Shown: positions 35,978 through 43,327 of the stretch, piece by piece
Position numbering within the stretch: the stretch's first letter is position 1
How the letters are laid out: each line of letters starts with the position of its first letter
From: Streptomyces sp. NBC_00224
GTDB taxonomy: Bacteria > Actinomycetota > Actinomycetes > Streptomycetales > Streptomycetaceae
NCBI RefSeq assembly: GCF_041435195.1
Contig: NZ_CP108106.1
Span: 4,374,501-4,438,500, forward strand
Length of the DNA: 64,000 nucleotides
Direction: 5' to 3'
Made by a program: the position numbers and the translations under genes
Notes under the pieces: model-generated
The model's database searches: none
Told to the model about the DNA's origin: nothing
The model's input: the letters and a program-made list of their open reading frames with translations, nothing else

Positions 35978-36754
35978 ATGACGACCGTGGTTGTTCCCAA
36001 CGACGTACTGCGGGCCGTGCGCATCGGCCTGCGGTTGAGCCAGGACGACTTGGCCAAGGCCCTGCGCAAGGCAGGGGACGAACTGTGCGAGCCCAACGAC
36101 GCGTCCAAGCGTCTGGTGCAACGCTGGGAGTCCGGGGTGAGCAGGACACCGCGCGGGGTGTACGCACGGGCCCTGGAACACGTGACGGGCCGTCCCATCG
36201 AAGGGCTGGGCTTCTCACTCCCGATGCCTCGGGCACGGGTCCACGAGGACGGCGCAGGAGGACATGACATGGACGCTGGGACCGAAGGTGTCACCGCTGC
36301 TGTGGGGGCGGCTCAGACAGCTGCTCAGGCGACCAAGGAGAACTTCTCGGGCGTGTGGCTCAGCCAGTACGAGTTCTTCTCATCCAGCCGCGACCGGACC
36401 TACGACGGCAAGCACTACGTAGTGATCGTGCAGCACGGAAACAGGCTGACCGCGCAGAGCCTGCCCGGGGCGTCCAGCAACCCGGACAGCCCGCTCACCC
36501 TGGAGCTCACCGTGGACCGGAACGTCGTCACAGGCGTGTGGACCGAGCAGACGGCCGCCGACGGCTACTACCAGGGCGCCCGCTATCACGGGGCGCTGCA
36601 ACTCCTCGTCGAGCCGACCGGCCGACGCATGGCCGGGAAGTGGGTCGGCTTCGGCAAGGACTTCGACGTGAACACCGGGCCTTGGGAGCTGCGGCTCATG
36701 GGCCGGTCCGTCAGCAAGGCGACCATGGAGCAGTACAGCCGCCCACCCGAGTGA
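35978..36754 (+). CDS. XRE-family regulator with uncharacterised C-terminal domain
   Basis: 258 residues. Residues 5-70 form an XRE HTH (LRAVRIGLRLSQDDLAKALR, then NDASKRLVQRWESGVSRTP). A linker of about 40 residues follows, and then a beta-rich domain with FSGVWLSQYEFFSSSR, YVVIVQHGNRLTAQSLPG, VVTGVWTEQTAADGYYQGAR and MAGKWVGFGKDFDVNTGPWE. I recognise this C-terminal domain as recurrent in Streptomyces XRE proteins but know no function; it may sense a ligand. The ATG at 35978 is preceded by TAGCGT seven bases away and no SD, so the gene may be leaderless. It is divergent from the small-gene operon, which it may regulate. Confidence 0.8.
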   Translation: MTTVVVPNDVLRAVRIGLRLSQDDLAKALRKAGDELCEPNDASKRLVQRWESGVSRTPRGVYARALEHVTGRPIEGLGFSLPMPRARVHEDGAGGHDMDAGTEGVTAAVGAAQTAAQATKENFSGVWLSQYEFFSSSRDRTYDGKHYVVIVQHGNRLTAQSLPGASSNPDSPLTLELTVDRNVVTGVWTEQTAADGYYQGARYHGALQLLVEPTGRRMAGKWVGFGKDFDVNTGPWELRLMGRSVSKATMEQYSRPPE

Positions 36755-36819
36755 CCACGACGGCAAACAGGGACCGGATCATGTGATCTAGCTCCTGTGC
36801 TGTGCTGCTACGGGTTCGA

Positions 36820-36933
36820 CTACTCTCCCCAGTCAAGACCCAGCTCATTGGCCAGGTCTCGGAGGGCTTCAGCAGAGAGCTCGGGTGCCCGGGCAGCCTG
36901 CTCGGATGCCCACTGCTCGATGACCTCGTCCAT
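36820..36933 (-). CDS. 37-residue acidic helical microprotein
   Basis: Reads MDEVIEQWASEQAARAPELS followed by AEALRDLANELGLDWGE. The sequence is coherent, acidic and amphipathic, with no Arg-rich shadow look. GAGGGTGGGAA lies just upstream as a possible SD. It is convergent with the XRE gene (66 bases apart) and divergent from the SGNH hydrolase. It could be a small partner of the XRE protein or an antitoxin-like peptide; function unknown. Confidence 0.5.
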   Translation of the reverse strand: MDEVIEQWASEQAARAPELSAEALRDLANELGLDWGE

Positions 36934-36972
36934 TGGTTCCCACCCTCGTGGTCTGACCTGCTGGGATGCAGC

Positions 36973-37653
36973 ATGCTTTTTATGTTTGTTGGCGACTCCA
37001 TGACCATCGGACGCGCCGGCGACATCACCTGGCGCTACCGCATGTGGCAGCACCTCAGCACGTCCTTCGACGGCCCCTTCGAGATCGTGGGGCCGCGCAC
37101 CGAGCTGTACGACACGGAGGCGGGCGAGCCGCTGTCGTACGAGTACGGGGCACCGGACTTCCCCGCCGAGGCCCGCCGCCACCTGTCGGGGTGGGGCGAG
37201 GGCTGGCTGCACATGGCCCCGACGATCCAGGGGGCGGCGGCGGAGGCGGAAGCCGACGTCCTCCTGATCTCCCTCGGCCTGATAGACCTCGGCTTCTACA
37301 CGGACAGCGACCAGACGGCGGCCAACGTCCGCACCTTCGTGACGCAGGCGCGGCTGGCGAACCCGGCCGTCCGCATGGTCCTGCTCCCGGTCATCCCGAA
37401 CATCCGGGCCGAGTCGGACGCCCCCTTCGCGGCCGAGGTATCCCGCTTCAACGAACTCCTCGCGAAGGCGGTGGCGGACCTGGACCAGCCCGCCTCGCCG
37501 CTGCTGCTCGCCTCGCACCCCCCGACGTACGACATCCACAAGGACACGTACGACGGCACCCACCCCTCGGCCTCGGGCGAACACAAACTGGCGGCGGCGT
37601 TCGCCGACGCGATGCATCAGGGGTGGGGGCTGGGAGGGGCGTACGCGCGCTGA
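36973..37653 (+). CDS. SGNH/GDSL-family hydrolase
   Basis: 226 residues. Block I is FVGDSMTIGRAGD with the catalytic Ser, right at the N-terminus; a block III Asn/Gly region lies near the middle (DVLLISLGLIDLGF, with the usual GxND replaced by G-L-I-D); block V is DGTHPSASGEHKLA with Asp and His. No signal peptide is seen from ATG 36973, so it is cytosolic unless the start is upstream in the open frame to 36802. It would be an esterase or lipase acting on an unknown ester. The T-rich first codons (CTT TTT ATG TTT GTT) suggest that the island border lies here. Confidence 0.86.
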   Translation: MLFMFVGDSMTIGRAGDITWRYRMWQHLSTSFDGPFEIVGPRTELYDTEAGEPLSYEYGAPDFPAEARRHLSGWGEGWLHMAPTIQGAAAEAEADVLLISLGLIDLGFYTDSDQTAANVRTFVTQARLANPAVRMVLLPVIPNIRAESDAPFAAEVSRFNELLAKAVADLDQPASPLLLASHPPTYDIHKDTYDGTHPSASGEHKLAAAFADAMHQGWGLGGAYAR

Positions 37654-37662
37654 CGCGGACCG

Positions 37663-38175
37663 TCAGTGCGACGACCCCGTCAGGCGGTTGGCGAACGTCG
37701 ACACCGTGTACGTGCCGATGCCCAGGACGACCTCCAGGGCGTTCTGGCGGGTGTGGCCGTGGGACAGGAACGCGTTCAGGGCGTCGTCGGGGACCGCGCC
37801 CGCCGTCGCGTACACCGCGAGCGTGAACTCCCGTACCGCTTCGAGCCGTTCGTCCGTCAGCGGCTTCCCTTCCCGCAGCTCGGCTATCAGCTGCTCCGGC
37901 GCGCCGAGCCCGCGCAGCTTGGCCGTGTGCATGTTCACGCACAGATCGCACGCGTTGCGGGTGGCGACCGTCATGATCACCACCTCGCGGGCGACCGGCT
38001 CCAGGGTCGTCCGCTCGAAGAGGGCGCTCATCTTGAGGAAGCCCTCCAGCGTGTGCGGCGAGGCGGCCAGCCGGGCCACGGCCGGGGTGAGGTGCCCCAG
38101 GTGCTTGATCGTTCCCTCCATCGCACGGCGCGACTCGGCCGGTGCGGACTCCAGGGTGTGCTCGACGAATGTCAC
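37663..38175 (-). CDS. Carboxymuconolactone decarboxylase/AhpD-like protein
   Basis: 170 residues. The AhpD-like motif ACDLCVNMHTAKLRGLG (C-x-x-C followed by His) sits after the helix EVVIMTVATRNAC. Such proteins are thiol peroxidases or oxidoreductases linked to oxidative stress, or decarboxylases; the CxxC favours the redox type. The start is GTG 38175 (MTFVEHTLESAP) with GGGGAG upstream. It is divergent from a MarR gene that probably controls it. Confidence 0.87.
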   Translation of the reverse strand: MTFVEHTLESAPAESRRAMEGTIKHLGHLTPAVARLAASPHTLEGFLKMSALFERTTLEPVAREVVIMTVATRNACDLCVNMHTAKLRGLGAPEQLIAELREGKPLTDERLEAVREFTLAVYATAGAVPDDALNAFLSHGHTRQNALEVVLGIGTYTVSTFANRLTGSSH

Positions 38176-38199
38176 TGCGGTCCTGCTCCCCGTAAGATG

Positions 38200-38235
38200 G
38201 ACAACGTGGTTGACGATAAGAAGGTAAACCAGGTT
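38200..38235. promoter_or_regulatory. Palindromes between the AhpD-like and MarR genes
   Basis: GACAAC-GTG-GTTGAC (38200-38214, one mismatch) and AACC-A-GGTT (38227-38235) lie in the 90-base divergent intergenic space. They are reasonable binding sites for the MarR protein encoded next to them. Confidence 0.4.
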
Positions 38236-38265
38236 GTCGGTTCTCGCAATGGAGAAGATGCGGGA

Positions 38266-38730
38266 GTGCCCACCCCCGGGTACGAGCTCCCCCTGCTCCT
38301 CCTCGGCGGGTTCCGCTCCCTCATCGACCGCCTCCACACCGAGCTGGCCCACCAGGGACACCCGGACCTGCGGCCCGCCCACGGCTTCGCGCTCCAGGCC
38401 ATCGGGCCCGGCGGGGCGACCGCGAGCGAGATCGGGCGGCGGCTCGGCGTCTCCAAGCAGGCGGCCGGCAAGACCGTCGACCGCCTGGAGGCCCTGGGCT
38501 ACGCCGAACGCGCCGACGACCCCGCCGACGCCCGCCGCAAGGTCGTCCGCATCACCCCGCGCGGCCTCGACGCGCTGACCCGGTCGGCGGCCTTGTTCGA
38601 CGAGCTGCGCGCCGACTGGGTCCGTACGCTGGGCGCCGGTCCCGTACGCGACATGGAGGCGGCCCTGCGCACGGTCGTCCCACCGGAGGCCTTCCGCCTC
38701 GACGCGTCGAGCTGGTTCGCGGGGTCCTAG
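38266..38730 (+). CDS. MarR-family regulator
   Basis: 154 residues with a winged HTH: FALQAIGPGGATASEIGRRL, GVSKQAAGKTVDRLEALGYA and wing RADDPADARRKVVRITPRG. It probably represses itself and the divergent AhpD-like gene. The start is placed at GTG 38266 (MPTPGYELPLLLLGG) with GGAG upstream; an ATG at 38197 is in frame but would lie within the presumed operator. Confidence 0.86.
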   Translation: MPTPGYELPLLLLGGFRSLIDRLHTELAHQGHPDLRPAHGFALQAIGPGGATASEIGRRLGVSKQAAGKTVDRLEALGYAERADDPADARRKVVRITPRGLDALTRSAALFDELRADWVRTLGAGPVRDMEAALRTVVPPEAFRLDASSWFAGS

Positions 38731-38834
38731 CCGCGTACGCACTTGGGTTCGACTGCCCGTGTCCTTGGCGCCGTGCGTATCGTTGTACCGGGTGGCTGGC
38801 TGCCGGGGAGCGACAGCCGGGGAGGAGCGCCACG

Positions 38835-39458
38835 ATGACCTCCCCCACTGCCTTAAGGGCGTGGGAGGTGCCCCCAGAAACCGACAGGATCGAGATGGCC
38901 GAGAGCGACGACACGAGCACCTTGGACGACCTGTTCGAGCGGCTCGCGAAAATGCCCGTCCCCGAGGGTTACAGGGTAGAGATCGTCGAGGGGGCCATCC
39001 ATATGTCGCCGCAACGACACGTGCACTGGCAGATCATCCGCAGGATCGTCCGGGCGCTGGAGGACCGCTTCGGCATGGATGTGCCGGTGGCCTCGGACGA
39101 GCGCATCGACTTTCCGGGGCGCCTCAACGGCTTGTGCCCGGACGTGGCGAAGCTGCGCGAAGGCGCGCAGCAGAACATCAAAGGGCACTGGCCGTACCAG
39201 GACGTCGAGTTCGTCGCCGAAGTCATCTCCAAGGACACGGCCGCCAATGACTACGGCCCGAAGAAGACCGCTTACGCGACCGCCGGCGTCCCCGTCTATC
39301 TCGTGGTCGATCCGTATCTCGGCCGTTGCCACGTCTACACCCAGCCCAAGGACGGCGACTACATCAGCGATCTCACCATCGCGTTCGGGGCCGAGATCAA
39401 CCTGAAGGAGACCGTGGTGGACCTCACCCTCACCACCGACGAGTTCCCCCGCGACTGA
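38835..39458 (+). CDS. Uma2-family endonuclease-like protein (DUF820)
   Basis: 207 residues. PD-(D/E)xK nuclease fold of the Uma2 family: VPEGYRVEIVEGAIHMSPQR, LCPDVAKLRE (Asp), VEFVAEVISKDTAANDYGPK and KTAYATAGVPVYLVVDPYLG (Glu...Lys). The biological role is unsettled; the family is hugely amplified in actinomycetes and cyanobacteria. ATG 38835 has a strong GGGGAGGAG SD, but the first 12 codons lie in a dispersed inverted repeat, and MAESDDTSTL at 38895 matches where relatives usually begin. The longer form is given. Confidence 0.85.
   Translation: MTSPTALRAWEVPPETDRIEMAESDDTSTLDDLFERLAKMPVPEGYRVEIVEGAIHMSPQRHVHWQIIRRIVRALEDRFGMDVPVASDERIDFPGRLNGLCPDVAKLREGAQQNIKGHWPYQDVEFVAEVISKDTAANDYGPKKTAYATAGVPVYLVVDPYLGRCHVYTQPKDGDYISDLTIAFGAEINLKETVVDLTLTTDEFPRD
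38838..38869. repeat. REP-like inverted repeat inside the 5' end of the Uma2 gene
   Basis: ACCTCCC (38838-38844) and GGGAGGT (38863-38869) flank a GCCTTAAGGGC centre and are followed by GCCCCCA. The unit looks like an intergenic hairpin common in Streptomyces, yet here it encodes residues 2-12 of the predicted protein. Confidence 0.6.
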
Positions 39459-39489
39459 CCGCCGACCGACCGTCGGCGGAACGCCCTTG

Positions 39490-39507
39490 CTTGGAGCGCA
39501 CTTCAAG
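39490..39507 (+). promoter_or_regulatory. MerR-like operator upstream of the first aldo/keto reductase
   Basis: CTTGGAG-CGCA-CTTCAAG, 18 bases with one mismatched pair, ends 17 bases before the ATG. The size and centre resemble MerR-family sites. A degenerate copy is repeated before the second reductase. Confidence 0.45.
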
Positions 39508-39524
39508 AGGTTCGCTGGTGCCTC

Positions 39525-40535
39525 ATGGAGTACACGCAGCTCGGACGCACCGGTCTCAAGGTCAGCCGCCTCGTCCTCGGCACCATGAACTTCGGCGGCC
39601 TCACGGACGAGGCCGACAGTCACGCACTCATGGACGCCGCACACGACGCGGGCATCAACTTCTTCGACACCGCGAACATCTACGGCACAGCCGAACACAA
39701 GGGACTCACCGAGGAGATCGTCGGGTCCTGGTTCGCGCGGGGCGGCGGGCGCCGCGACAAGACGGTCCTGGCGACCAAGGGCTACGGGAACATGACCCAG
39801 GACGGCACCCCCTGGAACATCACCTCCTGGCCCAACCACGACCGGCTCTCCGCGCTCAACATCCGGCGTTCGGTGGAGGCCAGCCTCAAGCGGCTCGGCA
39901 CGGACTACATCGACATCTACCAGTTCCACCACGTCGACCGTCAGACCCCCTTCGAGGAGATCTGGCAGGCGATGGACGTCCTCGTACAGCAGGGCAAGGT
40001 GCTGTACGTCGGCACCTCCAACTTCCCCGGCTACAAGATCGCCCAGGCCAATGAACTGGCGGCGCGGACCGGCCGGTTGGGGCTCGTCAGCGAGCAGTGC
40101 CTCTACAACCTCGCCGAACGCCGCGCCGAAATGGAGGTCATCCCGGCCGCACAGGAGTACGGCGTCGGGATCATCCCCTGGTCCCCGCTCCACCAGGGCC
40201 TGCTCGGCGGCGCCCTGCGCAAGGAGCGGGCGGGTGACGGAGCGCGCACGAAGGGCGGCCGGTCCGCCGCCGGGCTCGCGGATCCGGCGGTACGGGCACA
40301 GGTGCAGGCTTACGAGGACCTGCTCGCCAAGCATGAACTGGAGCCGGGCGAAGCGGCGTTGGCGTGGCTGCTCACCCGGCCGGGCGTGACCGGCCCGATC
40401 GTCGGCCCGCGCACGGCCGAGCAACTCGAATCGGCTCTGCGGGCGGTGGAGCTGGAGCTGAGCGAGGAGGTGCTGGCCGGGCTCGACGAGATCTTCCCGG
40501 GGCCGGGCCCGTCGCCGGAGGCGTTCGCCTGGTAG
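39525..40535 (+). CDS. Aldo/keto reductase, copy 1
   Basis: 336-residue NADPH-dependent TIM-barrel oxidoreductase. The catalytic tetrad is visible: Asp and Tyr in FFDTANIYG, Lys in VLATKGYGN, His in YQFHHVDRQ. The cofactor loop IIPWSPLHQGLLGGALR and the C-terminal GPIVGPRTAEQLESALRAV mark the AKR11/12-like branch. The substrate would be an aldehyde or ketone, not specified. It is about 90% alike by eye to the next gene, with matched upstream sequence, so the two are a tandem duplication. Confidence 0.92.
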   Translation: MEYTQLGRTGLKVSRLVLGTMNFGGLTDEADSHALMDAAHDAGINFFDTANIYGTAEHKGLTEEIVGSWFARGGGRRDKTVLATKGYGNMTQDGTPWNITSWPNHDRLSALNIRRSVEASLKRLGTDYIDIYQFHHVDRQTPFEEIWQAMDVLVQQGKVLYVGTSNFPGYKIAQANELAARTGRLGLVSEQCLYNLAERRAEMEVIPAAQEYGVGIIPWSPLHQGLLGGALRKERAGDGARTKGGRSAAGLADPAVRAQVQAYEDLLAKHELEPGEAALAWLLTRPGVTGPIVGPRTAEQLESALRAVELELSEEVLAGLDEIFPGPGPSPEAFAW

Positions 40536-40558
40536 AGGTGGCGTGGCGCGTGGTACTT

Positions 40559-40594
40559 GCCTGGAGCGCACTTCAAGGCGTTCGCTGGTGCCTC
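40559..40594 (+). repeat. Duplicated promoter/operator segment of the second reductase
   Basis: TGGAGCGCACTTCAAGGCGT then TCGCTGGTGCCTC repeats bases 39491-39524 almost exactly (TGGAGCGCACTTCAAGAGGT in the first copy). The duplicated unit therefore includes the control region. The palindrome is poorer here (left half CTGGAG). Confidence 0.8.
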
Positions 40595-41593
40595 ATGGAG
40601 TACACGCAGCTCGGACGCACCGGTCTCAAGGTCAGCCGCCTCGTCCTCGGCACCATGAACTTCGGCCCGCAGACGGACGAGGCCGACAGCCACGCGCTCA
40701 TGGACGTCGCGCAGGACGCGGGCGTCAACTTCTTCGACACCGCCAATGTGTACGGCCAGAGCGCGGGAAAGGGCCGCACCGAGGAGATCATCGGCAACTG
40801 GTTCGCACGGGGCGGCGGGCGCCGCGACAAGACGGTTCTGGCCACGAAGATGTACGGGAACATGTCCGCCGACGGCGCCCCCGTCTGGCCGAACCACGAC
40901 AAGCTGTCGGCGCTCAACATCCGCCGGTCGGTCGAGGGCAGCCTGAAGCGGCTCGGCACGGACTACATCGACGTCTACCAGTTCCACCACGTCGACCGTC
41001 AGACCCCCTTCGAGGAGATCTGGCAGGCGATGGACGTCCTGGTGCGGGAGGGGAAGGTGCTGTACGTCGGCACGTCGAACTTCCCCGGCTACAAGATCGC
41101 CCAGGCCAACGAACTGGCCGCCCGGACCGGCCGGTTGGGCCTGGTCAGCGAGCAGTGCCACTACAACCTCGCCGAGCGCCGCGCCGAAATGGAGGTCATC
41201 CCCGCCGCGCAGGAGTACGGAGTGGGGATCATCCCCTGGTCCCCGCTGTACGGGGGCCTGCTGGGCGGGGCGCTGCGCAAGGAGCGCGAGGGCGGGGGCT
41301 CACGCTCGACCGGCGGCCGGGCTGCGGACTCGCTGAGGGACCCGGTGGTACGGGGGCGGGTCCAGGCGTACGAGGACCTGCTGGCCAAGCACGGCCTGGA
41401 GCCGGGCGAGGTGGGGCTGGCGTGGCTGCTCACGCGGCCGGGCGTGACGGGGCCGATCGTCGGCCCGCGCACGGCGGACCAGCTCGCGTCCGCCCTGCGA
41501 GCGGTGGAGCTCGAACTGAGCGGGGAACTGCTGACGTCCCTGGACGAGATCTTCCCGGGGCCGGGGCCGTCACCGGAGGCGTTCGCCTGGTAG
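40595..41593 (+). CDS. Aldo/keto reductase, copy 2
   Basis: 332 residues, a paralogue of the preceding gene. It has the same tetrad (FFDTANVYG, VLATKMYGN, YQFHHVDRQ) and the same end (FPGPGPSPEAFAW). It differs mainly in the loop after the catalytic Lys (MSADGAPVWPNHD, four residues shorter) and in the cofactor loop (SPLYGGLLGG), so substrate range may have shifted. The ATG at 40595 matches the start of copy 1. Confidence 0.92.
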   Translation: MEYTQLGRTGLKVSRLVLGTMNFGPQTDEADSHALMDVAQDAGVNFFDTANVYGQSAGKGRTEEIIGNWFARGGGRRDKTVLATKMYGNMSADGAPVWPNHDKLSALNIRRSVEGSLKRLGTDYIDVYQFHHVDRQTPFEEIWQAMDVLVREGKVLYVGTSNFPGYKIAQANELAARTGRLGLVSEQCHYNLAERRAEMEVIPAAQEYGVGIIPWSPLYGGLLGGALRKEREGGGSRSTGGRAADSLRDPVVRGRVQAYEDLLAKHGLEPGEVGLAWLLTRPGVTGPIVGPRTADQLASALRAVELELSGELLTSLDEIFPGPGPSPEAFAW

Positions 41594-41651
41594 GCGGGAC
41601 CGTGGGCTGCCCGGGGCTTCACCCCTGGCAGCCCCATGGGCGACGGCGGCC

Positions 41652-41738
41652 TCAGCCCCGTGCCGCCGCCACCGCCACAACGACGAACATCAGCACGAGC
41701 ACGCCGGCCATGATCCGGTTCCTGGTCTTCGGGTTCAC
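41652..41738 (-). CDS. 28-residue single-helix membrane microprotein
   Basis: GTG start, sequence MNPKTRNRIMAGVLVLMFVV followed by VAVAAARG. A basic N-terminus and one hydrophobic helix of about 18 residues predict an inserted N-in peptide. TACGCT lies seven bases before the GTG with no SD, which suggests a leaderless transcript. Similar tiny membrane peptides are conserved in Streptomyces as far as I recall. It is convergent with the second reductase. Confidence 0.6.
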   Translation of the reverse strand: MNPKTRNRIMAGVLVLMFVVVAVAAARG

Positions 41739-41832
41739 GCGTATGAGCGTAACGAACCCCCACCCGGCCCCGTTCGGCCGCCCCGGGCGCGCCACCGTAC
41801 GCAGGCGATGACTCAGTGTTACCATCCCGAAG

Positions 41833-42440
41833 GTGGATCACGTACGGCGTCGACCGCACCGCCTCGTTCCGGTCACCCTCCTCGTGGTGGGGCTGCTGCT
41901 TGCGGGCTGCTCCTCGGGGTCGGACGAATCTCCCAGCCCGCCGGGCGACACCTCGCAGACCGAGGAGCCCACTACCCCGCCTCCCCCGGAGCCGACCGGG
42001 CAGCAGACCGAGGACACGAGCGGTCAGCAGACCAACGGCGGCGGGGACGGCGGCAGCGGCGGCTTCAGACGGCGGGGCGGGTCTCGACCGACTTCGACGG
42101 GGTGTGGCCCAGCGTCAAGGTGACCTTCACCAACCCCACCAACCCCACCAGCGACACGTACAGCGGCACCGCGACCGTCTACGACTGCAGCCCCACGGGC
42201 CGCTGGACGACCCGGACGGGCCCTCAGCCGGTCAAGCTCTCACCCGATGAATCCGTGACGCTTGAATGGGTGTTCGAGAACACCTCCCATGCGCCACTCA
42301 TCCCCGTCCACATCGCGTGCGTCACGCTGACCGGCAACCCCAACCCGCAGAGCAGCCCGTTCCCGGCCGACACCGAGGCGCCGGACCCGGACGAGGAGCC
42401 CGAGGAGCCCGAGCCCTCTCCCTCCGCCGACGCCACCTGA
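41833..42440 (+). pseudogene. Lipoprotein gene with a frameshift
   Basis: The first part (GTG 41833 frame) encodes a lipoprotein signal peptide ending LLLAGCSSG, then a Pro/Thr/Gln/Gly-rich linker. At about 42060-42080 (run GGCGGCAGCGGCGGCTTC) the frame runs into Arg-rich nonsense and stops at 42123. The continuing domain is in another frame to 42440: VSTDFDGVWPSVKVTFTNPT, DCSPTGRWTTRTGPQPVKLS and an acidic tail. One base change would join them into a lipoprotein of about 200 residues. It is either a real pseudogene or a sequencing error in a GC-rich run. TACCAT seven bases before GTG suggests a leaderless start. Confidence 0.7.
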
Positions 42441-42455
42441 CGCAGGAGGCCGCAC

Positions 42456-43319
42456 ATGGAGGAGCAGCCCACCCCGGCCCGGCCCCCGTGGGGCAACTGG
42501 CTCAAGGCCGTCGCCGGGTTCGTCGCGCCCACGACCCTGCTCACCGGGCTCCTCCTCTACTTCGGCTTCGCGTACACCTCCTCCTTCTACGGGTACTTCG
42601 GCATCGATCTCGCCACCCTCGGCCTGTCCACCCAGGACCTGCTGCTGCGCAGCGCGGCAAGCCTGTACATGCCCTTGGCCGTGGCGCTCGCCGCCGGGCT
42701 CGCGGGAGCGCTCGGGCTCGCGTGGGTCTCCTCCGTCGGTGACGCACGACCGGGCCTCGTGCGCCACCTGGGGCAAGCGGGCGTGGGGCTTGCCGTGTGC
42801 GGCGGCGCACTCTTCGTCCTCGGGCTGCTCGGCGGTCTCCAGGTGTGGCCCGCCGGGCCGCTCGACACCCCGCTGCTCTTCGGCGGCGGCCTGCTGCTCG
42901 TGGTGTACGGGCGCACCCTGCACCTCAAGACCACCGGGCACCCCTTCCCCGGCGAGCTGAAGGCCCTCGTCATCATGGCGGCGCTGATCGCCCTGAGCTG
43001 CTTCTGGGCCGTACAGGCCTACGCCCAGACCCATGGCAGGGACGACGGGCGGGAGCTGGCCCGGAATCTGTGGCACCGGCCGACCGTGGTCGTCGACACC
43101 GCCGAGCAGCTCTACTTCGGGGCCGCGCCGGTGAAGGAGAGCGCGCTGCCGGCGGGCGGCCCGGCCCAGAAGTACAAGTACCGCTACCGAGGCGTACGCC
43201 TGCTCGCCCAGTCCGGCAACCGGATGTTCCTCATCCCGGACGGCTGGACCCGTACGCGCGGGTTCGTGATCATGGTCCCGGCGGACGGCGCCGTCCGCAT
43301 CGCCTTCCGCCCCGGCTGA
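42456..43319 (+). CDS. Four-helix membrane protein, unknown function
   Basis: 287 residues. Hydrophobic helices at about 20-43, 67-92, 106-127 and 165-187 (LKALVIMAALIALSCFWAVQ), then an extracellular or cytosolic C-terminal domain of about 95 residues (RPTVVVDTAEQLYFGAAPVK, YRYRGVRLLAQSGNRMFLIP). No family was recognised. It starts 15 bases after the lipoprotein frame ends and is probably in an operon with it. Confidence 0.8.
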   Translation: MEEQPTPARPPWGNWLKAVAGFVAPTTLLTGLLLYFGFAYTSSFYGYFGIDLATLGLSTQDLLLRSAASLYMPLAVALAAGLAGALGLAWVSSVGDARPGLVRHLGQAGVGLAVCGGALFVLGLLGGLQVWPAGPLDTPLLFGGGLLLVVYGRTLHLKTTGHPFPGELKALVIMAALIALSCFWAVQAYAQTHGRDDGRELARNLWHRPTVVVDTAEQLYFGAAPVKESALPAGGPAQKYKYRYRGVRLLAQSGNRMFLIPDGWTRTRGFVIMVPADGAVRIAFRPG

Positions 43320-43327
43320 TCAGTGCG

